A stretch of 5,285 bases of DNA from Lachnospiraceae bacterium (GTDB taxonomy: Bacteria; Bacillota; Clostridia; Lachnospirales; Lachnospiraceae): positions 1 to 5,285 of the forward strand of contig DOVL01000044.1 of assembly GCA_003520105.1 (NCBI GenBank), read 5' to 3'. Made by a program: the position numbers and the translations under genes. Below the pieces are notes generated by a model. The model ran no database searches and was not told the origin of the DNA. It saw only the letters and a list, made by a program, of their open reading frames with translations. Of this stretch, positions 1 through 5,281 are shown piece after piece; position 1 is the stretch's first letter; each line of letters opens with the position of its first letter.

Positions 1-2186
1 TTATAACAGAAAGAGCTCTTCCTGATGTAAGGGACGGCTTAAAGCCGGTTCAGAGAAGAATACTGTATTCTTTATCAGAGCTCACATCTTCAGATACACC
101 ACACAGAAAATGTGCCCGTATCGTAGGCGATACGATGGGTAAATACCACCCTCACGGCGACAGCTCAATCTACGAGGGTCTTGTAAATCTTGCCCAGAAC
201 TGGAAGCTTCCGATACCGCTTGTTGATCCTCACGGAAACTTCGGTGACGTTTCCGGCTCGGGAGCTGCTGCGATGCGTTATACAGAGGCACGTATTTCCA
301 AATATACAGAAGAAGCCTGCATGAAGGACCTCAAGTTCTGCAAGGAGGATTTTATTCCTAACTTCGACGGAACCGAGACGGAGCCAACCTATCTTCCTTT
401 CCAGGTTCCGAACCTTCTCGTCAGCGGTTCGATGGGTATCGCTGTCGGAATGGCAACAAATATTCCTACACACAACCTTGGAGAGGTTATAGACGGCACC
501 ATCGCATATCTGAACAATCCGGATATCACAACGGATGAGCTTCTTGACATTATCAAGGGACCTGATTTCGCAACAGGCGGAATCATCAATACATCAAGAG
601 AGAACCTTCTCTCAATCTATGAAACCGGTCTAGGTAAGCTTCGTGTCAGAGGCAAGGTTGAGATCAGGGATATCGGTCACGGAAGAAAGTCAATCTGTGT
701 TACCGAGCTTCCTTTCACGATGATCAACGGTACCGAGAAGTTCCTCAATACTGTTGCCGATCTTGTAAGAAACAGAGAGCTTCCACAGGTTGTAGACATA
801 GCCGACAGAGGGGATAAGGACGGAGAGTGTCTGGCTATTGATGTTAAGAAGGGCACTACCGATGAGGAGATTGAAAACATAATCAACATCCTCTACAAGA
901 AGGCGGGACTCGAAGATACCTACGGTGTAAATATAAATTGTATCAATAACCGTAAGCCTGAGGTCATGGGTCTTCGCAAGATACTTAAGCTTTATACTGA
1001 CTTTAAGACAGATATTTATAATAAAAAATACACCAAGCTTCTTGCGGAGCAGATGGATGTTAAGGAGATCAAGGAAGGACTTCTTGAGGCGGTTGATGTG
1101 ATCGACCTTATAATTGAGATACTCCGCGGCTCCAAGACAGTGGCTGTTGCCAAGAAGTGCCTTATGACAGGTGAGACTGAGGGCATTAAGTTCAGATATA
1201 AGGGCTCGGAGCAGGATGCGAAGGAACTGCATTTTACCGAAAAGCAGACAGATGCCATACTTGCGATGAGACTTTCAAAGCTGATCGGTCTCGAGATAGA
1301 GGCACTTAAGAAGGAACTCGCTGAGGCTGAGAGACTTATCAAGAAATATACGAAGCTGCTCGGAAGTAAGGCTGAGATGCGTCGTCAGATGATCGAGGAT
1401 ATGGAGGAACTGAAGAAGTTCGCCAAGCCAAGAATGACGAAGATAGAAGACCTCGGTGAGATCAAGGTTAAGAAGGCTGAGGAGAAGCCGGTTGAGATTT
1501 CGGTACTCCTTGACAGATTCTATTACCTTAAGTGCATCGATAAGAATATTTACGACAAGAATGTTGAACAGATACAGAAGGATTACCGCTTCTCCGTAAA
1601 TACAATGACCGATGACAGGCTGATCGCCTTTACCGACAAGGGCTTTGCTTATATCATCAAGATTTCGGATCTCGTGAAGAAACAGGCGAAGAAACAGACC
1701 GGTAAGAGTAACAGCATCTTCGGTAAACTGTCCGACAAGGGTATACAGATATTTGAGTTCTGTGAGATGGAGTCGGATGAAAATGTTGTATTTATTGATG
1801 CGCTGAGCTGTATCATCAAGAGTGATCTTGTATTTGTAACCGACAACGGACGTGCCAAGAGGACCGAGGGTGCGCAGTTTGATGTTACCAGGAAGAAGGT
1901 TGCAGCGGTTAAGGCCGGTGACGTACCTGTTATGGTAAGACCTGCAGAGGAAAATGATTTCGTTGCGGTGAGATCTGAAAAGGGCTTCTTCGTGAGAGTC
2001 AAAGCCGGAGATATCTCGGTTCAGGGTAAGGGCGCCGGCGGTGTTAAGCTTATCAAGCTGGCTGACGGCGACAAGCTTATCGAGGCTGAGATAGGTGCAA
2101 ATACAGATGCGATGATAGGCGATGTAGCTTTCTCAAGAATTAAGTTATGTAAACCGGGAAATAAGGGCACCAAATTAAGAGTATAG
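1..2186 (+). CDS. parC: DNA topoisomerase IV subunit A (ParC-like type IIA topoisomerase), 5'-truncated by window
   Basis: This is the A subunit of a type IIA topoisomerase, which cuts and rejoins both DNA strands and works with an ATPase B subunit (ParE or GyrB) not in this window. The frame is open from position 3 (727 visible residues); comparison with GyrA/ParC suggests about 30 N-terminal residues are missing. Visible residues 4-20 give ERALPDVRDGLKPVQRR, followed by GKYHPHGDSSIYE (residue 46 on) and AAAMRYTEAR, whose Tyr93 (codon 279-281) is the DNA-linking tyrosine. LPFQVPNLL and GIAVGMATNIP follow, then a tower domain, a C-gate with TEKQTDAILAMRLSKLIGLE, and a C-terminal beta-pinwheel region from about residue 499. 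No GyrA box (QRRGGKG) is present and the inferred full length of about 757 residues fits ParC better than GyrA, so topoisomerase IV is favoured. Family assignment is very secure; ParC versus a GyrA paralogue is less so. An adjacent parE upstream would settle it. Confidence 0.93.
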   Translation, partial: ITERALPDVRDGLKPVQRRILYSLSELTSSDTPHRKCARIVGDTMGKYHPHGDSSIYEGLVNLAQNWKLPIPLVDPHGNFGDVSGSGAAAMRYTEARISKYTEEACMKDLKFCKEDFIPNFDGTETEPTYLPFQVPNLLVSGSMGIAVGMATNIPTHNLGEVIDGTIAYLNNPDITTDELLDIIKGPDFATGGIINTSRENLLSIYETGLGKLRVRGKVEIRDIGHGRKSICVTELPFTMINGTEKFLNTVADLVRNRELPQVVDIADRGDKDGECLAIDVKKGTTDEEIENIINILYKKAGLEDTYGVNINCINNRKPEVMGLRKILKLYTDFKTDIYNKKYTKLLAEQMDVKEIKEGLLEAVDVIDLIIEILRGSKTVAVAKKCLMTGETEGIKFRYKGSEQDAKELHFTEKQTDAILAMRLSKLIGLEIEALKKELAEAERLIKKYTKLLGSKAEMRRQMIEDMEELKKFAKPRMTKIEDLGEIKVKKAEEKPVEISVLLDRFYYLKCIDKNIYDKNVEQIQKDYRFSVNTMTDDRLIAFTDKGFAYIIKISDLVKKQAKKQTGKSNSIFGKLSDKGIQIFEFCEMESDENVVFIDALSCIIKSDLVFVTDNGRAKRTEGAQFDVTRKKVAAVKAGDVPVMVRPAEENDFVAVRSEKGFFVRVKAGDISVQGKGAGGVKLIKLADGDKLIEAEIGANTDAMIGDVAFSRIKLCKPGNKGTKLRV

Positions 2187-2262
2187 TTATTATTTGTAAC
2201 CGGAACGTGATGGTATGAAGCTGCCGGGGTGAGAGTAGATCATATCAGTGTGAAAGAGTGCT

Positions 2263-2592
2263 ATGATATTTAAGAATAACAACAGTAGAATTAAAGACAG
2301 CGGGAATGATCTGAAGAAGGTCAGAGAGCACTTTGTATTCCGCGGAGATGTACAGGGCGTGGGCTTCAGGTATACGGCGAAGAATGCCGCAAGAGCCTAC
2401 GGTCTGACAGGCTGGGTCAGAAACAATTATGACGGATCTGTTGAGATGGAGCTCCAGGGGGACGCACAATCCATAGAAAGGGTTCTTATTGAGATCGGCT
2501 CGGGAAGATTCATCGATATTCGTGATATCGAGAGGAGAAAGATACCTGTCGATGAGGACGAGAGAAGCTTTAAGGTTGTAGCGAGCTGGTAA
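2263..2592 (+). CDS. acyP: Acylphosphatase
   Basis: Acylphosphatases are small cytoplasmic enzymes that hydrolyse the carboxyl-phosphate bond of acyl phosphates such as acetyl phosphate or 1,3-bisphosphoglycerate; the physiological substrate in bacteria is often unclear. The signature is complete: FRGDVQGVGFRYTAK (residues 26-40) with the phosphate-binding Arg36, then GLTGWVRNNYDGSVE (47-61) with the catalytic Asn54, and a final beta strand FKVVASW. The 109 residues exceed the usual roughly 90 because of a polar N-terminal extension of about 22 residues. ATG 2263 is chosen because an in-frame TGA (2251-2253) lies just upstream and no alternative ATG, GTG or TTG occurs before the core domain; its ribosome binding site (AAAGAG, 2253-2258) is weak. 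The gene sits 76 bp after the topoisomerase stop with no visible promoter or terminator between, so co-transcription is likely. No functional link to topoisomerase is evident. Confidence 0.93.
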   Translation: MIFKNNNSRIKDSGNDLKKVREHFVFRGDVQGVGFRYTAKNAARAYGLTGWVRNNYDGSVEMELQGDAQSIERVLIEIGSGRFIDIRDIERRKIPVDEDERSFKVVASW

Positions 2593-2677
2593 TCCTATAA
2601 TTGGTTAACATAAGTCTAAAATCCGGCTGATATAATATTCGATATAATTACCTATGACAAGACATCGACAAACGACG

Positions 2678-2738
2678 AAAAGATATATGTATTTTCTTGA
2701 AAAAATGGCTAAAATCAAGTAAAATATATATATCTTTT
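2678..2738. repeat. Long AT-rich imperfect inverted repeat (about 23 bp arms) over the peptidase promoter
   Basis: The outer arms AAAAGATATAT (2678-2688) and ATATATCTTTT (2728-2738) are perfect reverse complements. Pairing continues inward through one G-T pair, TATTTT/AAAATA, one unpaired T (2720), and CTTGA/TCAAG (2696-2700 with 2715-2719), leaving a 14-base A-rich loop. The dyad contains the predicted -35 and -10 of the downstream peptidase. It ends in CTTTTT, so as RNA it could also act as a weak terminator for the acylphosphatase transcript. As DNA it could be an operator. The pairing is seen directly; the role is inference. Confidence 0.6.
2697..2725 (+). promoter_or_regulatory. Predicted sigma-A promoter for the S66 peptidase gene
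   Basis: TTGAAA (2697-2702) and TAAAAT (2720-2725) are separated by exactly 17 bp, and each differs from the sigma-A consensus by one base. The expected transcription start near 2732 leaves a short leader that still includes the GGAG at 2745-2748. It would place the ATG at 2743 only about 11 bases from the RNA end, which argues against that codon as the start. Confidence 0.65.
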
Positions 2739-2744
2739 TATTAT

Positions 2745-2748
2745 GGAG
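2745..2748 (+). promoter_or_regulatory. Ribosome binding site deciding the peptidase start
   Basis: GGAG is the only Shine-Dalgarno-like sequence near the start of the peptidase frame. It lies inside the first possible codons (ATG 2743), so translation must start downstream of it: at GTG 2755 (6-base spacing) or ATG 2761 (12-base spacing). Nothing resembling a binding site precedes ATG 2743, where the DNA is an AT run. Confidence 0.55.
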
Positions 2749-2760
2749 AATTGTGTGAAA

Positions 2761-3864
2761 ATGAGATATCCGGAGTTCCTGAAGAAGGGTGGAAGCATTG
2801 GCTTTGCCGCACCATCTTTCGGCTGTAATATTGAACCATATAGGAGTGCTTTTGATAATGCACTGAAGCTTTTTAATGATCGGGGGTATAAGACTGTTCT
2901 CGGACCGAACTGCTATGCCGGCGAAGGACTGGGGATCAGCAACAAACCTGAGAAGTGTGCTGCGGAATTCTGCGACATGTATTCGTCGCCTGATTCAGAT
3001 ATCATGATTTCCTGCGGCGGCGGAGAGCTGATGTGTGAGATACTTCCTTTCATTGATTGGGAGGCTCTTAAGACTGCATTTCCGAAGTGGTTTATGGGAT
3101 ATTCGGATAATACAAATATAACCTATCTTCTCACAACACTGCTTGATACCGCGGCTGTTTACGGACCATGTGCATCAAGCTTTGGCATGGAGCCGTTGGC
3201 ACAGTCTCTGGAGGATGCCTTTAAGCTCCTTTCAGGAGAGATGAGTGAGGTTCGTAATTATCCGAAGTGGGAGAAGGAAGGGCTTAAGGATGAGGAGCAT
3301 CCGTTTGCACCATATAATCTCACTGAGGATTATCGACAGAGGGTATTTGTTCCGGTGGATAATCATGTAAATGGCGATAACAGAAGTGATGATCAAACTG
3401 TCGGCAAGAGAGGTGTGAGAGAACTTACGGATGGAAGCAACGTGCGTTTTTCCGGCCGTCTCATCGGAGGCTGCGTTGACTGTCTGTGTAATCTGCTCGG
3501 AACACGTTTTGATAAGACAACTGATTTTATCGAGAGATATAAGGACGATGGCTTTATATGGTTCCTAGAGTGTTGTGATCTGAATCCAATGGATATGAGA
3601 AGAGCCTTCTTTCACATGAGAGAAGCCGGATGGTTTAAATATGTGAAGGGCTTCCTTATCGGACGACCTCTTCACTTTGGTGAGGAGATGTTCGGAGTTG
3701 ATCAGTACAATGCGGTTACAGACATAATCGGTGAGTTTGGGGTTCCGATAGTGATGGATACTGATATCGGTCATCTGCCACCACAGATGCCTGTTATCAG
3801 TGGTGCTGTGGCTGAGGTAAAATTGGGAGATAATGAGATGGGCATCAGATATATTTTCAAATAA
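2761..3864 (+). CDS. S66-family serine peptidase (LD-carboxypeptidase / MccF-like)
   Basis: S66 peptidases are cytoplasmic Ser-Glu-His enzymes. LdcA members remove the terminal D-Ala from muropeptide tetrapeptides during peptidoglycan recycling; MccF members inactivate microcin C7-type peptidyl nucleotides. Numbering from ATG 2761 (367 residues), the order is an N-terminal strand GGSIGFAAPSFG, a SCGGGE turn, the nucleophile elbow GYSDNT with Ser115, then GPCASSFG, LIGGCVDCL, FLECCD with Glu270, and DIGHLP with His338. The Glu-His spacing of 68 equals that of P. aeruginosa LdcA (217/285) and MccF (243/311), which supports the triad. The Ser-Glu gap of 155 is longer than in either (102 and 125), so there is an insertion of tens of residues, in the polar stretch around residues 180-220. 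ATG 2761 is preferred because it starts at the family-typical MRYPEFLKKGG; GTG 2755 is possible and ATG 2743 unlikely. The gene has its own promoter. Substrate choice cannot be decided from sequence. Confidence 0.88.
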   Translation: MRYPEFLKKGGSIGFAAPSFGCNIEPYRSAFDNALKLFNDRGYKTVLGPNCYAGEGLGISNKPEKCAAEFCDMYSSPDSDIMISCGGGELMCEILPFIDWEALKTAFPKWFMGYSDNTNITYLLTTLLDTAAVYGPCASSFGMEPLAQSLEDAFKLLSGEMSEVRNYPKWEKEGLKDEEHPFAPYNLTEDYRQRVFVPVDNHVNGDNRSDDQTVGKRGVRELTDGSNVRFSGRLIGGCVDCLCNLLGTRFDKTTDFIERYKDDGFIWFLECCDLNPMDMRRAFFHMREAGWFKYVKGFLIGRPLHFGEEMFGVDQYNAVTDIIGEFGVPIVMDTDIGHLPPQMPVISGAVAEVKLGDNEMGIRYIFK

Positions 3865-3883
3865 CAGCAAACGACTATTGGGT

Positions 3884-3903
3884 ATGTAATGGGGTGGTTA
3901 CAT
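3884..3903 (+). other. Small hairpin in the 3' flank of the peptidase gene
   Basis: ATGTAA (3884-3889) and TTACAT (3898-3903) form a 6 bp stem with the loop TGGGGTGG, starting 20 bases after the peptidase stop. It has no U-tract, so it is not an intrinsic terminator. The same left arm can instead pair with a second GTTACAT copy at 4018-4024. The function is unknown. Confidence 0.35.
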
Positions 3904-3924
3904 GAGAGTATTCTTTCTATTGCA

Positions 3925-3954
3925 ATCTTCCGTTTCCGAACCTGGCCGTAAGAT
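3925..3954 (+). other. Hairpin in the gap between peptidase and 3D-protein genes
   Basis: ATCTTCCG (3925-3932) pairs with CGTAAGAT (3947-3954) with one central mismatch, leaving a 14-base loop that contains CCGAACCTGG. Together with the neighbouring hairpin and the terminator at 4025 it gives a stretch of about 190 bases with RNA-like structure. I do not recognise a known RNA family in it, and no promoter for a separate RNA is visible. Confidence 0.35.
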
Positions 3955-4024
3955 GTGCTACACTGATCATTCTTCTGGTTGACGTTGTTCAGCTTCTTTT
4001 AAATCCATTAAAATGTTGTTACAT

Positions 4025-4067
4025 AACCCTCTGTCGAGGTTTAAAGCCTGACAGAGGGTTCCTTTTT
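4025..4067 (+). terminator. Rho-independent terminator
   Basis: A perfect 11 bp stem, AACCCTCTGTC (4025-4035) with GACAGAGGGTT (4050-4060), is followed by CC and a run of five T (4063-4067). The loop can be extended by AGG/CCT. There is no T-run on the opposite side, so it acts on + strand transcripts. It lies 160 bp after the peptidase stop and is the first intrinsic terminator downstream of it, so it probably ends that transcript and insulates the next gene. Confidence 0.88.
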
Positions 4068-4068
4068 G

Positions 4069-4151
4069 TGCGAAATAGAATAAAACCGCATCAATTAAGT
4101 ACAAATAAATGGTCTGTTTTAGTGAAAAGTGACAAAATGCATCTAAAAGAC
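4069..4151. other. AT-rich gene-free DNA upstream of the 3D-protein promoter
   Basis: This 83 bp stretch follows the terminator and precedes the promoter at 4152. It is rich in A and T with several short A-tracts, which could act as an UP element or carry regulator sites. I see no ORF, repeat or recognisable operator in it. Confidence 0.4.
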
Positions 4152-4180
4152 TTGACCAATCGACAAATTAAGAATATAAT
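4152..4180 (+). promoter_or_regulatory. Strong sigma-A promoter for the 3D-domain protein gene
   Basis: TTGACC (4152-4157; five of six bases match the -35 consensus) and a perfect TATAAT (4175-4180) are separated by exactly 17 bp. Transcription should start near 4187, giving a leader of about 72 bases before ATG 4259. The near-consensus quality suggests substantial basal expression independent of the upstream peptidase gene. Confidence 0.85.
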
Positions 4181-4197
4181 GAGCATTACCTAAAAAA

Positions 4198-4240
4198 TTA
4201 ATTGTTTTGTAACATTTTCGAAATGTTGGTTAACAATTGG
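4198..4240 (+). promoter_or_regulatory. Leader-RNA hairpin upstream of the 3D-domain protein
   Basis: In the 5' leader, AATTGTT (4200-4206) pairs with AACAATT (4232-4238), extendable by two wobble pairs. Inside it AACATTT (4211-4217) pairs with AAATGTT (4221-4227) around a TCG loop, with a 4x4 internal loop between. The structure ends just before the Shine-Dalgarno sequence, so it could affect mRNA stability or ribosome access. It matches no riboswitch I recognise and is short for one. Confidence 0.45.
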
Positions 4241-4243
4241 CTT

Positions 4244-4252
4244 AAAAAGGAG
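4244..4252 (+). promoter_or_regulatory. Strong ribosome binding site fixing the 3D-protein start at ATG 4259
   Basis: AAAAAGGAG lies 6 bases before ATG 4259. The same frame stays open back to a TTG at 4202, but that codon has no binding site and lies inside the leader hairpin, so the longer reading is rejected. Confidence 0.85.
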
Positions 4253-4258
4253 ATTTCT

Positions 4259-5149
4259 ATGAAGTTTGATAAGGATTTTGATATCAATGATATTAAAGCC
4301 GTAAGATCTGTAAAGAGCTTTGCGGAGAAGCATGGTATTAAGAAAACTGTCAGAAAATATTCCAAGAAGGTGCAGAGTGTTGTAGTTGTTTCAGCACTTG
4401 GCGTAATGTGTTTTAGTTCTGTTACGGCAGCTAAGACAAATGATGTTCCTTCAGATGGCAGAATGCTTGCTATATCAGATATCAAGGCTGAAACGGCATT
4501 AGATGATATAACAGACAGAATTACCTATGATCAGATGGTTGCTCAGAGATTTGAATCTGACCAGTATGCAAAGATCGAGGTATCTGAGAAGAATTACGAG
4601 GCAGTACTTCTTGCCAAGGATAATGATGAGAAAAACAAGCTTGCTCTTCAGAAGCTGAAGGCTGAGAAAGAGGAAGAGGCTCGTAAGGAAGCTGAAGAAA
4701 AGAAGAAGGAAGAAGATAAAGCAAGAGCTGAAGCACAGAAGAAGGAAGAGGAAGCTAAGGCTCAGGCTGATGCAAACAAGACTTCTGACACTGCCAAGGC
4801 TGAGGATACCAAGGCTGAAGAAAAGGTTGAAACAGTTGAGGTTGAGTCTGATCAGGCTTCAGGTACATACCTCGGCGAGTTCGTAGCAACAGCTTATTGT
4901 TCATGCGCATACTGCTGCGGAAAGACAGATGGTATTACAGCAAGTGGTACTTATTGTACTGCAGGAAGAACAATTGCAGCAGATACAAGCATCTTCCCAT
5001 TCGGAACAGAGCTTGTAATCGATGGACATACATATGTTGTTGAGGATGTCGGCGGAGCAATCGGCGGACACAGAATCGATATCTACTTCGATTCACATCA
5101 GGAAGCACTTAACTACGGAAGAAGAACAGTTCAGGTTTATTCGAAGTAA
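4259..5149 (+). CDS. Exported 3D-domain protein with coiled-coil stalk (putative cell-wall hydrolase)
   Basis: The 296-residue protein has three parts. Residues 1-58 are an unusually long basic N-region (about 37 residues), a hydrophobic core VVVVSALGVMCF (41-52) and a likely signal-peptidase site at VTAA (55-58). Residues about 90-195 form a helical, Lys/Glu/Ala-rich coiled coil that could act as a stalk or wall-spanning linker. Residues 207-296 are a 3D domain, a double-psi barrel related to MltA-type lytic transglycosylases and found in YocH/YabE-like wall proteins. Its name-giving aspartates are visible: GRTIAAD (Asp242), VVED (Asp263) and RIDIYFD (Asp274). TAYCSCAYCCGK (211-222) is typical of clostridial members. 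The role is inferred to be peptidoglycan cleavage or remodelling outside the membrane; no wall-binding domain (LysM, SH3, G5) is seen, so the coil may mediate attachment. It is transcribed alone, between its own promoter and terminator. Domain identity is secure; activity is not shown. Confidence 0.92.
   Translation: MKFDKDFDINDIKAVRSVKSFAEKHGIKKTVRKYSKKVQSVVVVSALGVMCFSSVTAAKTNDVPSDGRMLAISDIKAETALDDITDRITYDQMVAQRFESDQYAKIEVSEKNYEAVLLAKDNDEKNKLALQKLKAEKEEEARKEAEEKKKEEDKARAEAQKKEEEAKAQADANKTSDTAKAEDTKAEEKVETVEVESDQASGTYLGEFVATAYCSCAYCCGKTDGITASGTYCTAGRTIAADTSIFPFGTELVIDGHTYVVEDVGGAIGGHRIDIYFDSHQEALNYGRRTVQVYSK
4658..4828 (+). repeat. Lys/Glu/Ala low-complexity coding segment
   Basis: Residues 134-190 of the 3D-domain protein consist almost entirely of K, E, A, D, Q and R in degenerate KAEEK/EAKA-like units, giving a purine-rich run of AAG, GAA, GAG and GCT codons. 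It encodes a charged single helix or coiled coil. Slipped-strand length variation between strains is plausible. Confidence 0.7.
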
Positions 5150-5176
5150 CGCTTTATAAACAAGCCATGCAACATT

Positions 5177-5225
5177 AAAAATAAGAGGGGATGAATGCTC
5201 GCATTTGTATCCCCTCTTATTTTTT
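5177..5225 (+). terminator. Strong rho-independent terminator, probably bidirectional
   Basis: A perfect 12 bp stem, ATAAGAGGGGAT (5181-5192) with ATCCCCTCTTAT (5209-5220), extends to 16 bp through AAAA (5177-5180) and TTTT (5221-5224). The loop contains a further AATGC/GCATT pairing. A T-run follows on the + strand and an A-run precedes it, so it can stop transcription from both sides. It lies 27 bp after the 3D-protein stop. Confidence 0.93.
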
Positions 5226-5233
5226 GTGTTATA

Positions 5234-5281
5234 CGGCGCCTTCGGCGCTGGTTCTTGATACGCGAAGCGGATCAAGAACAG
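5234..5281. repeat. Tandem palindromic element (REP-like), probably cut by the window end
   Basis: Two hairpins stand side by side. GCGCC (5236-5240) pairs with GGCGC (5244-5248) around TTC, extendable by G-T and C-G. GTTCTTGAT (5251-5259) pairs with ATCAAGAAC (5271-5279), with an inner CGC-GAA-GCG mini-stem. Paired palindromes of this size directly after a terminator are typical of dispersed intergenic repeats. No second copy exists in this window, so repeat status is inferred from form alone. Confidence 0.5.

Noticed and set aside
690..1232. Long minus-strand open frame opposite the topoisomerase gene
   Set aside because: It is a shadow of the coding strand: no ribosome binding site, no recognisable domain, and it fully overlaps a highly conserved gene.
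2629..2648. Tandem GATATAAT copies (2629-2636 and 2641-2648) as -10 boxes
   Set aside because: No -35-like hexamer lies 16-18 bp upstream of either copy; AT-rich chance repetition is the simpler explanation, and the promoter at 2697 is better placed.
3565..3870. Minus-strand open frame over the end of the peptidase gene
   Set aside because: It overlaps the conserved Glu and His region of the peptidase in antisense and has no family-like sequence.
3865..4024. tRNA, 5S rRNA, SRP RNA or known riboswitch in the gap
   Set aside because: Short look-alikes such as CCGAACCTGG occur, but the defining motifs of these RNAs (T-arm GGTTCGA, 5S core, SRP tetraloop helix) are absent.
4078..4115. Minus-strand promoter-like pair (TTGTAC, 16 bp, TATTCT) in the gap
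   Set aside because: The match is modest, and no minus-strand gene follows it: reading leftward it meets only the structured gap and the antisense of the peptidase.
4201..4238. WalR or riboswitch (c-di-AMP type) control site before the 3D-domain gene
   Set aside because: Only one TGTAAC-like half site is seen, without a second at the required spacing, and the 72-base leader is too short for the ydaO-type riboswitch and lacks its conserved segments.
4202..4258. Upstream TTG start adding 19 residues to the 3D-domain protein
   Set aside because: No ribosome binding site precedes it, it lies in the leader hairpin, and ATG 4259 has a near-ideal AAAAAGGAG at 6-base spacing and starts a plausible signal-peptide protein.
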